DNA of 64,000 bases from Coix lacryma-jobi var. lacryma-jobi (GCA_009763385.1 CM019827.1:109457204-109521203), one strand, 5' to 3'. Positions 33,968 through 47,020 are shown, numbered from the stretch's first letter. The notes: generated by a model from the sequence alone, not told the origin. Translations and numbers: made by a program.

Positions 33968-36047
33968 TGAGGGACCGAGAATGCAATAGTAAGGCGACCA
34001 GAGGGGGGGGGGTGAATGGGAGCTCAAAAATTTCTCTCGAAACTTTGGCCTATGTCCCACAAATCAACCCCCAAAAGCTTCGAACGAAACCGTGATGCGA
34101 CCCTTGGAAGAGGGTGGATGATCCCTAGGATCACAGTGGAGCACCACAAAGCGATAGCAAACCAAAGACCAAAAACACCGGCACAAGTTTGAACCCTAGA
34201 AACCGAGTCCCAAACGTAGATTGAAGGCTACATTGGGAAATCCCCAAATACCGATGCTAACGAGTAGCAAAGATACATAGAGAGGTTCCTTGGACAACTC
34301 TAGGGCCAAACGAGAAGTCCGGAAACCAAGCGAAGAAGCCGGGAGAGCAAACACACTAAAACACAACAAGGAGCCTATTCCCAGACTGTCCGGCCCTGGG
34401 GTCCCGGACTGTCCGCCCCTACTGCGGACTGTCCGTTAAGGGGTGGCGGACTGTTCACCAGTCAAAATTGCGAAAACACACTGCTGCTAAAGTGTCCCTG
34501 GACCGTTCCCGGACTATCCGCGAGAGTGTACTGCGGACTGTCCGCCGGTCATGCAAAATCAAATCGGCCGAAGAACACAGCCACTGATCCGGCTGATCCC
34601 CGACGCCCGGACTGTCCGCCGGTCAAGTGGCGGACTGTCCGCGGCTGTCCAGTGAAGGCGATTTTGATCGCCCTTCACCCAAAACACTCTCAAATCGATC
34701 CAAATCAAAATCCCTTGATCCCAAACTTGGAGAAGATGATCACGAGGTAGTTAGGATACTATCCCCAAGAAATCATCCGCTCAAACAACTCAATCAACGG
34801 GAAATCGAAGGGGAAGGTGTATGAACCGAAAAAGCATCACGAAAATGAAATAAACCCGATCTACTTGTTCGTGAGGAGTTAGATAAATTCCTTCGGTGTA
34901 AATGATCTCCTCACTATAAAGAACAAGAGGATTCAAACGGATTTTGCAAAGACGCAGTAGAGAGGGAGATCGAGTGACGGGAAAATCACGGAGAAACGAA
35001 GAACGCGAAGAACATGAACAAAAACGTGAATCAAGTCATCGATTTGCAACCGTGTCGCTACCACACGCTACAACAGTGAGATTACGGTCTCACTTCCTCA
35101 AAATCTCCAGTACACAGAGGTATGGTTCTCTGCGGATCTCAGTAGCTACAGCAGGGGATTGGGAGAGCAGGAAACCCTAGAAGCAAAGAGCAAATGGCTG
35201 TGATAGAATGGGAGGAGGGTGTCTCCCTCTACTTATCCTAATTCTAATTCCTACTCTACCCCTCTCTAATTACAGAGCGAACCAGCTAAACCCTAGGGTT
35301 ATTCTGGACCAACTCGAAGATGCTGGTGATCCGACGGCCACGCCCGCAAAACTGGTAGCGTTGCCTCGACGCAACCTCACTGATTGCCGCCACGTGCCGC
35401 CACCGCTACGCTTGTCCTTTTCCTGGACTTCACCCCCAGTTTTGAGGCCCAAACCGGGAAACCAGCCTTCACGACCAACTCCCGATTTTGATGCCCAAAC
35501 CGGGAAACCAGCCTTCTGTCGCCTGAGTTTTGTTGCCCAAACTCAGAAACCTGCAGCACCCAGGTTTTGAGGCCCAAACCTGGAAACCGTCCTCAGCCTG
35601 AGTTTTGTGGCCCAAACTCGGAAACCATCAGCGCCTAGGTTTTGAGCCCCAAACCTGGAAACCGTCCACTCGGTGGTTTTTCTGTGGCTCAACCACCAAA
35701 CCGAGCCGTAGAAGGGATGCACCGCCCGTGCACCCCGTCCACCGACATGTGTCCCCAAGTCCTCGACTCGAGCAACACCATGCCCGCAAGTCTCCGCTCG
35801 TCGCTGTCCCAGGCTGTCAGCCACCACAGCTGATCCTCGGGCCATCGGTCCCTCAGTCCAAGCCTCACGTCCGCCCTTCGCCACTCTCGGTCCATCGGCA
35901 CAACACGTGTCTACTTGACCTGCACCTTGCCTCTGATCACTGTATCCGTGCTCGACACCTGCACAACACAAGCCAAAGAACATGCGTATTATCCCAGTTG
36001 ACAATCACTCATCACTCAGAGACTCGGCATACACCCATGTATCCGCA
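33968..36047 (-). repeat. Copia 5' LTR, second tandem copy
   Basis: A 2,080-bp duplicate of 20802-22882, followed by the same CTAAG at 36048-36052. It is one base shorter because the G-run near 34004 is shorter. The primer site copy lies at 33951-33966. Together with the 3' LTR the window holds three LTRs of this one element. Confidence 0.9.
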
Positions 36048-36052
36048 CTAAG

Positions 36053-37665
36053 TCTTCTAGCAAATATAAAAATTTGAGCACATTGGACTTTTATATTGCT
36101 AACAAATTTGAGCTTCATTGGACTTCTACATTGCTAACAGATATCACATCTTCCCACATAGCTACATGCTACAAACTATTGCATTTGTGTTGAAAATATC
36201 CACTTTAAAACCAAAGCTTCATTTATCCAACAATCATGAATTTTGCACAGAAACTAATAACATAAGTGTACAACATGTGTACCAAATTTTAAGCCAATCT
36301 AAATAGTTTAGATCACTTAAACATGGTTATCATCATAGCTATTTTAGATTTTCAATTTTTGATAGATTTTCACACTTGAGCTATACTTCCTCAAATTGAA
36401 TTAAACTTGAGATCAACTTGTTTGAACGCTTTGACAAGACATATATCCAAGAAAAAACCACTCACTAAAGGTCATTTTATGATTATATCCAATCAAACCA
36501 ACTCGAACTTGATCACTAAGCATCTAATATATTCAACTATTTCCACTACTATAGAAATGAATTTCAGAGACACCAAGCTTTAATTAATTGAGGCGAGCAC
36601 TCGATGCTAGTGCCCGCCTCTGATAATCAAAGGCGGACGTTTTAAGCGACCGTATCCATTAATCGATTAACCGAGGCCAGTATCTTAAGATGTCTGCCTA
36701 GGATAATGGTTGTAACAAAAATAATTCATAACTTTTTTATACGAATTCAACTGAAGATGAACGTTATATCAAAATTGTAGCTCTCGATGAGATCTGGGAC
36801 TTTATAGTTGAACAATTTTTGAATTGAAACTGTTTAGGGTCCCAAAATATTGGTGTAAGTGCATAGCTTTTGAAATTTAAAATTATTGAATGATCTCGGA
36901 TGTTGACATAGTCTACACAAAAGGTTATAGTTATCAGTAGAATATACAACTTTATAGTTGAAAAGTTTTTAATATGAAATTGTTTAAAGTCCCAATATGT
37001 GTTCAAAGGTTATAAATTTTGAGATTTAAAATTTAAAATTTCTAAACAATCTTAAGTATTCACATAGTTAATACCAAAGTTGTAGTGGCTGACATGAGCT
37101 ACATCTTGGATAATGATAATTCTTTATTTACAATAATCTAGAGTTTCAAATATGTGTTTAAAATTCACACGTTTTGAGACTTTTTTTTTGAATTTTTCAA
37201 ACTATCTCTCGTGGATATACATCCTATCCCAAAGTTTTAGTACTAACAAGATTTAAATCTTTGTAGTTATATGTTTTTTCATTTGAGTTCATTTACTAGC
37301 TAAAATATTTAATATAAGATTATGAAATATTGATATAGAACAATAACGTAGTATATATACACTTGAACGAGTATGAGGTGCAATGGTAGAGACATAGTGA
37401 TGAGGACATGCCACCGGTTACACATAAGCAAGTGTTTGAAGGGCCAATACATGCAACCATGTAAAACTATTCCAAAAAGAGGTGAACTCATTCGTAGCCA
37501 AAATTAACTTCAATATACATGAGAATATTATACTACCTAAGTGTTCTACTTTGATTGTACTTAGGTTAGCAAAAATGGACCAGTTCTGATCACTAGATGG
37601 TGAAATCAAATCAACAAAAATGAACCGGTCCGATGGTAAAATCGGATCAACAAAAATTGACTAGT
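36053..37665. other. Second copy of AT-rich flank and CACTA-like end
   Basis: Duplicate of 22888-24499. The CACTACTATAGAAA terminus is at 36544 and the subterminal GCCTCTGA/GGCGG repeats follow. A T-run near 37175 is one base longer than in the first copy. No gene is present. Confidence 0.6.
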
Positions 37666-39436
37666 TCAGCCCGCTATAATGAAAACAGACTAGTAGAAAA
37701 AAACGATTATAACTTTTGATTCCCTAAATCTTTAGAGACCCATGAGGACATTTTGGAAAGCTTATGAAGTTTCCTTTCCAATGCAACAAGTCTCATATCA
37801 TTTGGAGTTCATTGTATTGAGTTATAACCAGATTAGTGAAGACTACTTGGACAGAATGTTAGTACAACTTCTCATGCAAAACTGAACCAATTGTCAATGT
37901 TTCATGATACATGGTTAGAAAGCTTATCGAGTCTAGTTTCCAACCCAACAAATGGCTCGTCATTTGGACTTCCGAGCAGAGAGAAATGACCAATTTACTG
38001 AAGGTTGCACAGAAGCCCAGAAGTCATGTGGAAATTGAAGGCCACCTCATGAATGCTGCTACCAGTTGGTCTTCCACCTTCTAACGTGATGGCTTCAGTT
38101 CATACCTATCTAGGAGGATTGTTCCTCGTATAAATACCTTTATGCTTCTAAGCAAACATAGACTTTGATTATTTTGATAACCTGATATGGTATTGCAGCC
38201 GAGCTGCTAAGTGTCTTACACGCCTTTGTTCTTGTGAGTTCTTCTTAGGCTTGTGAGAGATCACTTTGAGGCCCCCTAATTCGTGCTCTATGGCTTCCAG
38301 TTAGACTGCACCGTATTGTGTGGATTAGTCTCGGTTTGTGGTTCTGTGATCGTACGAAGATGAGTCGAAGTCCTCAAGGTTTTGGTGTCTCTCTCCCCGT
38401 CACTTGGTCGTACCCAACCTTGGTTAGGTATAAAGCTAGTTATCCACTATTTTTGTAGCAAGTTATCCTTGTTCTTAAACCTACTATCGTGAAGATTGAG
38501 CCAACCTATTACTAGCTCATATCGGTACTTATCATGAGGTAACCAGAGCTATCATTGTGACCGTAGGTTTTGTTAACACCCACATATCTATCATTTTGTT
38601 TACCATCCATTATGGTTTTCATCCATCATATATGTTTGTGCTTTGTTCATATCCAACGGTCCACTAACATAAAAATCCTATAGCCATTTCGTGATACTAT
38701 TACTTTGTGTCATTCCGTTCATCTTGTTGCTAGTCACCATTGTTGTTCTTTCGACGTACTCTTGTTTAATTTTTATCCGCACCCCTCATATGTTATCTTG
38801 CGTTTATTGAAAAAAAATCTGAAAAAGTGAAAGAAAGAGTTAAAAAAGAAGAAAAAAGAGAAGATAAGTGAAAGGGGTTGTGTTGCCGATTGTGTAACTT
38901 CAAGTTTCACATCTGAAAGTTTAAGTTTGTAGTGCATTAGACAACAACATTTACATCTTGTTTGAATGGTTTATCTCACCTTGTTACATTACACCATAGC
39001 CTTCCTTGAACAATCACCTATAACTCCACAAAAATCTATAACCAGACCTCTCATCTTGTAATCCTTTCAATCGCTTAATCACACCTGCGGTACTACCACT
39101 TTAGCTCGCTCAAAGTCCTTGAGAACGAGTAAGAACATTGGTCAGTAAGAAGTGAGGTTGTGTGATTCCACAAAAACGAGTAAGAACATTGATTAGTAAG
39201 AGGTGAGGTTGTGTGATTCCACAAATTTACTTATTCCACTTTTTCTTGCATAAGTGCTAACATGGCAGGATCTAGTAATTCGACGTTCGTGGTCGTCGTC
39301 ATGGAAAAGAAGAACCACCAATATCACGAGCTGAGTTACATCAATTTGAAAACTCGTTGTTGCATGCCATGGAAAGGATGTTTAATGAATGTCTTCCTGT
39401 GGTGGGTGGACAGGCTCCACAACAACATAGCCTGAC
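37666..39436 (+). mobile_element. Old LTR element 5' part, second copy
   Basis: Duplicate of 24500-26270: LTR ending near 38537, primer-like GGTAACCAGAGC, purine-rich stretch, 53-bp direct repeat and the gag-like frame up to the LINE target duplication copy at 39421-39436. Confidence 0.5.
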
Positions 39437-39787
39437 AGAAACCATAGCGAACAGAATGCCCGGAATCCACGGAAGCCTCCCTCGGGTGACTCTGACGGCG
39501 AATCTGCACTCTCTCTCGTCCATGATCCCGACGTCCTAGATCGCTATTCCGGCGACCCTCTAGGATCTGCTCCGCCGCTGATCATTCCAATCACGGCGTC
39601 CCCGCCACGCCTTCTGACTCCCAGTAGGAGGCGGCCACCCATATCGCCGGTTAGCCATTCTGGCGCCGTCGACCACAGACTTCCCCTAGGGATTGCCGCT
39701 TAGGACCCTTGGTCGGGATCTTGATTTGTGGCTACGTTGTTGTCTCGCAGTGCACCTTTGTTGCCCTTCAGTTCGTTCCCTATGGCG

Positions 39788-41101
39788 GCGGCTGGAGTTG
39801 GCGGTTCGGGGGGAGGGAAGAACCACCCAAACCCTAATGTGACGGAGTTGCTGCAGAAACTCAACCTCACTGAGGAGGAAGAGGCAGTGTTGGATTTTAG
39901 CGAGAATGAGGGGGATGACTCTGTGGGGACGGAGTGGGCACTGGTGGGCAAGGTGCTATCGCCTTCTCCAGTTCATGTCAACACAGTGAGGTCGGCGATG
40001 AAGCCGGCGTGGGGTAACCCGATTGGCCTCAAATTCCGATCGATCGGGGAGAAGGGTGATAATCTGTTTGTGGTGGAATTTGGAAGCCACGTTGATTTGG
40101 AGAGGGTGCTATCGGGGTCGCCTTGGATGGTTGGCTGATACGCAGTCTTGCTGAAGGCGTACGATGAACGGATGACGTCATCTGATATTGTGTTCGATCG
40201 CCTGGAGCTCTGGGTCCGTATTCTGAATCTGCCCCTCGGCTGGATGAATAATTCGAGGGGAGCGAGGGCTATGGGCCTTATTGGGCAAGTTGTGAGAATG
40301 GACATGGATGCTAATGGCAAGGCTAGTGGTGCTTTTCTGCGCGCTAGAGTGGCCATTGAGCTTGAGAAGCCGGTGAGACATGGTGTGCGTCTTCGCTTGA
40401 GTAAGAACGAGGAGCCACGATGGTTTCAGATTCAATATGAGAGGCTTCCGTTTTATTGCTTTGCATGTGGCTTATTAGGGCATTCAGAACAGGAGTGCCC
40501 TACTCCAGTTGCCCGGGATGATGATGGTAAACTGTCGTACGACATTCAACTGAGGGCCCCTGAAGATCGGAGACGTCGTATGCAGTCCTTCGCAGCTGCA
40601 ACTGTGGAGTCTTTTGGTAGCGGGTCCTCGTCTATGTTCAAATCCCAGAGTCAGGCCAGGAGTTCAGGGGAGAAGAGTTTTAGGTCTGAGGATGGTTCGC
40701 GTTAATCTGAGAACCGAGTTGAGGATGCAGAAGAGGTGGAGGTTCAGTGCCCCCTGAAACAACAAAGAGGAAATTTTCAGGGTGTTGGGGGCAGCAGAGC
40801 CAAGGTAAACAGAGAGCTGGATCTTCAGGAACGGGGAGAGGAGCTTCGCCAACTCCCTCGGAAGTGGAAGTCTAAGGTTCCTACTCCAGCTTCGAATACC
40901 CCGGACTTAAACCTTCCAGCGGGGGAGTCCAATGCTTTGGTCCCTGCAGGCTTGGTGAATGTTCGGGTGTCACAGATGGATACACGAGGGGATTGCAGTG
41001 GTAGTAGCATGATAGAGAAATTGAAGAAGCAAAAAAGAGGGAACAACCTAAATGCAAGATCGGCGGCGGCTGTGGATGACAGCCCCCGCCGGGCACAATG
41101 A
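39788..41101 (+). pseudogene. LINE ORF1, second copy
   Basis: Same as 26622-27935 with the same two internal stops (40136-40138 and 40703-40705). A few residues differ, for example NPNVTELL for NPNVMELL, RLRLSKN for RLHLSKN and LPRKWKSKV for LPRKRKSKV. DUF4283 and the CFACGLLGHSEQEC knuckle are intact. The stop overlaps the ORF2 ATG at 41098-41101. Confidence 0.86.
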
Positions 41102-42349
41102 ATCTCCTGAGCGTGAACTGCCGAGGCTGTGGGTGGCCCGAGGCAGTTCAGGAGCTCTACCATCTGGTAGAGGAGAAAAGGCCCTTGGTGGTGTTTTTGA
41201 TGGAGACGAGGATGGGAGAGGATCATGCTTGGCTTGAAGCGCAGCCTTGGCTTTCCTAATGTCGTAGTTGTTAAAGCTGAGGGTTTAAGTGGGGGGTTGA
41301 TGCTGTTGTGGCGGCAGGAGGTGGTGGTTGCGGAGTTGAGCAAGTCAAGGTTGCACATTGATGTGGTTTTATCGTGTGATCGTCTTCAGGTGTCCCAGTG
41401 GCGGCTGACCGGCTTCTATGGAGAACCGAGGTGGGAACGGAGGAAGGAGAGTTGGTATTTGTTGAGGTTTCTAAGAGCACAGTCGGCTGACCCGTGGTTG
41501 TGCTTAGGGGACTTCAATGAGGTGCTTTCTGCTGACGAGCAAATCGGGGGCAACGAGAGGGAGCAGTGGCAAGTGTCAGCATTCCTGGACGTTATCAACG
41601 ACTGTCGTCTTGTGGATCTCGGTTTCCACGGTCTCCCGTATACATGGGATAACCGTCAGGAGGAGGGGAGGAATGTGAAGGTTCATCTGGATAGGGCGTT
41701 GGGTGATGCAAGATTTTTGGAGGTGCTTGGGGACACGGAAGTGTACCATATGCCACTTGTAGAGTCAGATCACTGCGGAGTTCTAGTGGAGGTGAGGCAG
41801 AAAGGGCCTGCTAGGAATAGGCAGGGTCACAGACGTTCAAAACCATTTCGTTATGAGAATACGTGGCAAACTCATGGAGAGTATGCAGATTTTGTGAATC
41901 GGAGCTGGGACTCGGGACCTGGTGAACAGAACTTGTCATCGGCGGTCCAGGGTCTAGAAGGGTTACAGAGGTCCTTGAAAGCTTGGGACAAAAAGGTTTT
42001 TGGTCATGTCAAAACACAAGTCAAGGATCTGCGAGCGGAGCTAGAGATGGAAAGGAGTAATACCCTATACCGGGGGCCAACGGTTAGGGAAAAAGAGGTG
42101 ATGGCCGAGCTTTCAGTTGTGCTAGCCAGAGAAGAAATGATGGCACGACAAAGATCAAGGATAGCTTGGCTGAGAGATGGGGATAGGAACACTGAATTTT
42201 TTCAGGCTAAGGCAATAGCAAGAGGCCAAACCAACCATATTAAGTGTTTAAAGGATAGCAGTGGCCGGGTGTTCTCTGATCAAGAAGACCTGGAAAGGTT
42301 GGCGTGTGACTTTTATCAAGATTTGTTTCAGGCCCAGGGGGAGTTGTAG
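41098..42349 (+). pseudogene. LINE ORF2 endonuclease, complete copy
   Basis: Starts with the ATGA overlap and the same early frameshift near 41226-41246. The endonuclease fold has GDFNEVLSADE, YTWDNRQ and SDHCGVLV. Beyond the duplication end (42017) it continues with VKDLRAELEMERSNTLY, then the RT-preceding block RSRIAWLRDGDRNTEFFQ and HIKCLKDSSGRV, typical of plant L1 ORF2. A TAG at 42347-42349 interrupts it. Confidence 0.87.
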
Positions 42350-42358
42350 CCTGACCTC

Positions 42359-44320
42359 GTGTGTCACCATGTTCTGAGGAAAGTGACCACAGATATGTGT
42401 GATCATCTGTGCAAACCCTTCTCTGAAGAAGAGGTGGAGGCAGCCTTGTTTCAGATGGCGCCAAACAAGGCACCAGGTGTTGATGGTTTCAATGCCGGTT
42501 TCTTACAAACCCACTGGCAACTGCTGAAACCGTGTGTGCTTATAGCAGTACTGTCTTTCCTGAATGGTGGTGATTTACCGGAGGATCTGAATAAAACCCT
42601 GTTAGTTCTCATTCTGAAGGTGAGTCATCCCCAAGTTTTATCGCAGTACTGACCTATATCTCTTTGTAATGTGTTGTATAAGATTTGTTCCAAGACTATG
42701 GCCAATCGTCTTCGACCAATTTTGGAGGAGGTGATATCAAAAGAACATAGTGCTTTTGTACCTGGACGTCTCATTACATATAACGTGTTGATTGCGTATG
42801 AATGTATTCATTATTTGAGACACAAGAAATGGAAATCTAGTGGATGTGCGATCAAACTCGATATGGCTAAGGCCTATGATCGAGTTGAATGGAGGTTTTT
42901 GAATGCTATTATGCAGGCTATGGGGTTCCCAGAATCATGGTGCTCTCTGGTGATGAAATGTGTTACGTTGGTCTCCTTTTCTGTTTGGGTGAATGGAGTT
43001 TTCTCAGATAGTTTTCGGCCGACTAGGGGAATTCGGCAGGGCGACCCAATATCACCATATTTATTTCTTCTATGTTCAGAGGGGTTATCGTGTATGATTA
43101 AGAATGTTGGCCCTCTGTATATATCCAGGGGAGTGCGGGTGAGTAGGTACGCGCCATGGGTCTCTCATATTCTTTTCGCTGATGATTGTCTGATATTCAC
43201 TCAAGCATCTAGAAGGGGAGCTGATCGAGTGGCTGCTATTTTGGAGGACTACAACAAGGGTTCAGGTCAGTTGGTAAATAAAAGCATGTCTGCTATTTTC
43301 TTCAGTCCCAACTGTGACCAAGACTGCAAGGTAGAGGTGCAGCAAAGCTTGCAGATTTCGACAGAAGCCTTGGGAGAAAAATATTTGGGTTTGCCAACCA
43401 ATGCTGAGTGGGGTTCTGCTGAGGCTTTCAATTATGTGCAAGCACATGTAAGAGGATTTGTTGGGGGTTGGGCAGAGAAGAATCTAAGTTGTGCAGCCAG
43501 GGAGGTCCTTGATAAATCTAATGCGCAGTCGATGCCTACGTACCCGATGTCCTGCTTCAAGCTTTTGCCAGTGCTATGCAGAAAACTGACGATAGCGGTA
43601 TCCAACTATTGGTGGGGGAGCTCGCTCGATAATCATAAGATTCATTGGCTTCGTTGGGAGAAATTAACTCGGCCAAAAGGCCAAGGTGGTATGGGTTTCC
43701 GAGATTTCTCTCTGTTTAATCAGGCACTGTTGGGAAAGCAAGGGTGGAGGCTGATGATGCGTCCGGATTCGCTATGTGCTATGGTTCTGAAGGGGAAATA
43801 TTATCCACATTCAGATTTTCTCTCGGCAACCAGGAAAAGGCGATGCTCGGCAACTTGGTGCTCGATTCTGTATGGGCGGGATGTTCTCACGCTGGGTCTG
43901 ATCCATCGTATAGGCCCTGGCAATGTCAAGGTGTGGGAGGACAATTGGATACCCACTTTGGGCTCCTTGAAACTGCTGGTTCATATGCCTAGAGCCACTG
44001 CGGAGATGGTACAGGATTTGTATATTCCTGGTACTCGGGACTGGGATGCGGAAGCCGTGCGTAGGTCTTTCATGGATATTGAGGATTCCAAAGTGTTAAA
44101 CATTAAGCCTAGCTCTCGGCTTGAAGAGGATGTGATCGCATGGGCCTATGAAAAACACGGTACTTATTCGGTGAAGTCGGCGTATAGGTTGCTGAAGCAG
44201 GAACAGACAGCTCAAGCTATGGCAACCAGGGGAGAAACAATGACTTCGGGAGAGAACCGATGTTGGGAAGCTCTCTGGAAGCTCGATGTCCCCCCAAAGA
44301 TCAAGGTTTTTTGGTGGTGA
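42359..44320 (+). pseudogene. LINE ORF2 reverse transcriptase
   Basis: Same frame as the endonuclease, with stops at 42650-42652 and 44318-44320. RT motifs in order: FQMAPNKAPGVDGFN, AFVPGRLITYNVL, KLDMAKAYDRVEW, TRGIRQGDPISPYLFLL and the catalytic FADDCLIF. The thumb and connection region follow, with EKYLGLPTN and LRWEKLTRPKGQGGMGFRD. The catalytic Asp pair is intact. This enzyme would prime reverse transcription at the nicked target. Confidence 0.9.
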
Positions 44321-45229
44321 GTCCTTCATAACTCGTTGCCCTCAAAGGCATAACTGAAAAGGAGACATGTTGTATAGGAATGCTTTTGTGAAGTTTGTGG
44401 TGATCCAAAGGAGACATTCTATCATGTAATTTTTCAGTGCCCGATGGCCAAGAGGTTTTGGGGAGAGGTCAAGAAGTTAATGGGAGTGACGATTCCGAAT
44501 TTGCATCCTTGTTCCTGGGCGACTGATGTTCTGCAAGCCAGGTTCTGTTCGGGCGTCATAACAGAAGTGATTGTGAGTGGTGCCTGGGCTTTGTGGACTG
44601 GAAGGAATGATCGTCGGCATGGGCGCAAAGTTTGGGAGCCAGGGGCAACAGCGAGGTATATCTCAAGGTTGCTAGAAGACTTATCCACGCTGCAAGCCCC
44701 GACGAAGCAGAAGAAAGAGCATGAGCCTGGGAAGTGGAAGCCGCCAGATGTTGGGTGGTTTAAAGTTAACGCTGATGTTGGTTTCCAAGCCGAGTCCAAT
44801 TCTGGTTCAGTTGGAGTGGTGATCAGGGATTATTTGGGCCATGTTGTTGCAGCTGAGGCAAGGTGGCTTGATGATGTTCATGATGCTCTTACAGCTGAGG
44901 CATTAGCTGCGAAGGAGGGCCTAGAACTGGCACAAGAGTTGGGGCTTCAGAAGATAGTTCTCGAGGCCGACTGTCAAGCGCTGAAGATTTTTCTGCAAGA
45001 TCTGGAGAGAAGGAGGTCGGCTATTGGCGGTATATGCTTTGATATCACAAAGCTGAGTAGATTTTTTGATGAGTTCAGTGTTGATTGGGTGCGTAGGGAG
45101 GCAAACTTGGTGGCCCATCATTGTGCTTCTTTGGTTTCATCTACCGAGCGCTCTTTCTTTTGGCTTGATCATATTCCGGAATGGCTAGTAGTACTAGCAA
45201 GCCGTGATTGTACTCCTATCATGGATTAA
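44321..45229 (+). pseudogene. LINE ORF2 C-terminus: zinc-binding RT domain and RNase H
   Basis: The frame continues after stops at 44318, 44351 and 44378. The zf-RVT part shows CEVCGDPKETFYHVIFQC. The RNase H-like domain (about 44755-45150) has GWFKVNADVGFQ, AEALAAKEGLELAQELG, VLEADCQAL and VRREANLVAHHCA. RNase H at the C-terminus is found in many plant L1 elements. The frame ends at TAA 45227-45229, just before the A-rich tail. Confidence 0.84.
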
Positions 45230-45245
45230 TGAAGTTCTATGATTC

Positions 45246-45262
45246 TAAAAACAAAACAAAAA
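45246..45262 (+). other. LINE A-rich 3' tail
   Basis: AAAAACAAAACAAAAAA stands 17 bases after the ORF2 stop and directly before the right target duplication (45263-45278). It is the expected 3' end of an L1 insertion. Confidence 0.8.
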
Positions 45263-45278
45263 AACAACATAGTCTGAC

Positions 45279-47020
45279 CAACTCTAGTGGTGTGTTTGTC
45301 CATAGTGGACAACATGGAGGAGGTACTCATGGTTATAGTTTTCACCCTCATGTGCTCATTGATGATGAAGATTATTGTGTGTCCATCAAAAGAAAAATTC
45401 AGTAAGAGTCACAAGGAAGGTCCTATGTACAACAAAAACCATGTGAGAAAGAGTGCCACAAACCAAAATTGAGTGTGAGAGTTCAGAATGAAAATATGAG
45501 AGATTACACCATATATATGCAAGAAAGAGAGCCACAAAATTTTGTGTGAGAGAGATACAAAAAATTGAGCGAAAAAGACGAGGAGTCATGTGAGGAATTA
45601 TTTACTATTAACATGTTATCTTCTTCTAGTCCTATTCCTTGTGTGTTTAGGCTCATGAAGGAAAAGATGTGGTGAATTATGACTACCAGCCCCCAATATC
45701 CAACGAGAAAGCTCAAGTGATGGCCGTGGACAATGATACATATGCATATGTTGCTTCACAAGATGTTGAAGTGATTGTGCATCAAAACCTATGTGAGAAT
45801 GAGAGCCACATTGCCAAACTGAGAGAGAGTAAAACCAAAACTGAGTTGTGTAATTCCATCCACTATGAGGATGAGAGTATCAACAATGCGAGTGTGGGAC
45901 ACACCATAGAAAATGGAGAGTTAGAATGAAGAAACTAACACCATCATTTCTACTTCTAGTGTTGTCTTTCCAAATGTGCAGGTTCACAATGAGAATATGA
46001 AAGAGATTGCTGCTCATGATGCCACCATACTTGTTAAGAGAGGTGAGAAGGTATTCATCCATTCGAACCAGTTATATGTTATACAATAACTGAACCATGA
46101 ATAGATAACGGTAAGATTTCAAAGGTGGAATCTTTAATACTTGCACCATTAGAAAGTCTAAAAGGTAATGAAAATAATTGAGATCTGAATTTACAAAATA
46201 AAATTGCGAGTAATTGTCATAAAACACATGGATCAAATGGAATTGACCACATACAAATTGTCTGTACTGATTTGATTATTTCACATGTTCACCCATGTGC
46301 TAAAATTTTGCAAGTTGATAACCAATGTTCAATCATACATGATTTTTTTCTTTGCTTTGTATATATAAATATATATGTGTATATATATATATATGTATAT
46401 GTGTGTATATATATATGATATATTGCACTCATGTATCTGATACTTTACATGCACATAAATTTGACAATATCAAAATGTATACTCATGATGAATTCTTTGC
46501 AAAAATATCTTATCCTTCATGTGTGCACTATGTCATGTTTGATAAATGTGTTGAGATCAATACTATACTTAAGAATGTTTTTAAGATATCAAACATGTAA
46601 TCTTTGATAGTGCCTACAGTTGTAAGTTTACTTTCAATTTGATTGTACATTATACTATAAGTAGATTATATGTTTGTGCTATTTGCATAACATGTGACAA
46701 ACTTTCTAGTTTGAAGTTAAATAAACATTGTAATAATTCTTGTGACATATACTTTTTTGAAACCGAGATGAAAATATTGTCTATTGATTTCTGTAAAGAA
46801 CCAAAAATTTTGTTCCCTTATTCATAGGTTATGTTGAAAGAAAGAAAACTTGTGCAAGCATTTCCCATTCATTCACCAGAATTTTTTTCATCCTCTTTTG
46901 GATTCATTGAGTTTCACGTATACTTCTCTGACCTGCGCAATATGAATGTTAAGAATGTTTCATTCTTATGATCTTTTGATATATGTGAATCGAATGATAA
47001 ACATTCATATTTGTAGGAGC
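45279..47020 (+). mobile_element. Old LTR element, internal region after the LINE
   Basis: The gag-like frame interrupted by the LINE resumes here (NSSGVFVHSGQHGGGTHG) and stops at about 45405. A second open frame at 45669-45929 (86 codons) has no recognisable domain. Repeated GTGAGAG..GCCACA phrases occur between 45430 and 45830. From 46080 on the sequence is AT-rich and noncoding. No protease, RT or integrase is seen. Confidence 0.45.
46362..46425. repeat. TA/TG microsatellite
   Basis: Alternating TATATATA, TATGTGTATA and similar units over about 65 bp. Confidence 0.85.

Larger units (their letters stand above)
28852..42017 (+). repeat. 13,166-bp tandem duplication, unit 2
   Basis: Second copy of the block above, nearly identical. 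I could spot about 33 single-base differences and two homopolymer length differences, roughly 0.25 percent. Beyond 42021 the sequence continues with the rest of LINE ORF2, so unit 2 has the intact right-hand junction and unit 1 the intact left-hand junction. Confidence 0.95.
26271..45262 (+). mobile_element. L1-type LINE, expanded by the tandem duplication
   Basis: The LINE starts right after the left target duplication and ends in an A-rich tail (45246-45262) before the right copy. It has ORF1 (DUF4283 plus zinc knuckle) and ORF2 (endonuclease, reverse transcriptase, zf-RVT, RNase H). This is the usual plan of plant L1 elements. The tandem duplication put gypsy, copia and older sequence between the first truncated copy (26271-28851) and the complete copy (39437-45262). 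The un-duplicated LINE is about 5.8 kb. Confidence 0.88.
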
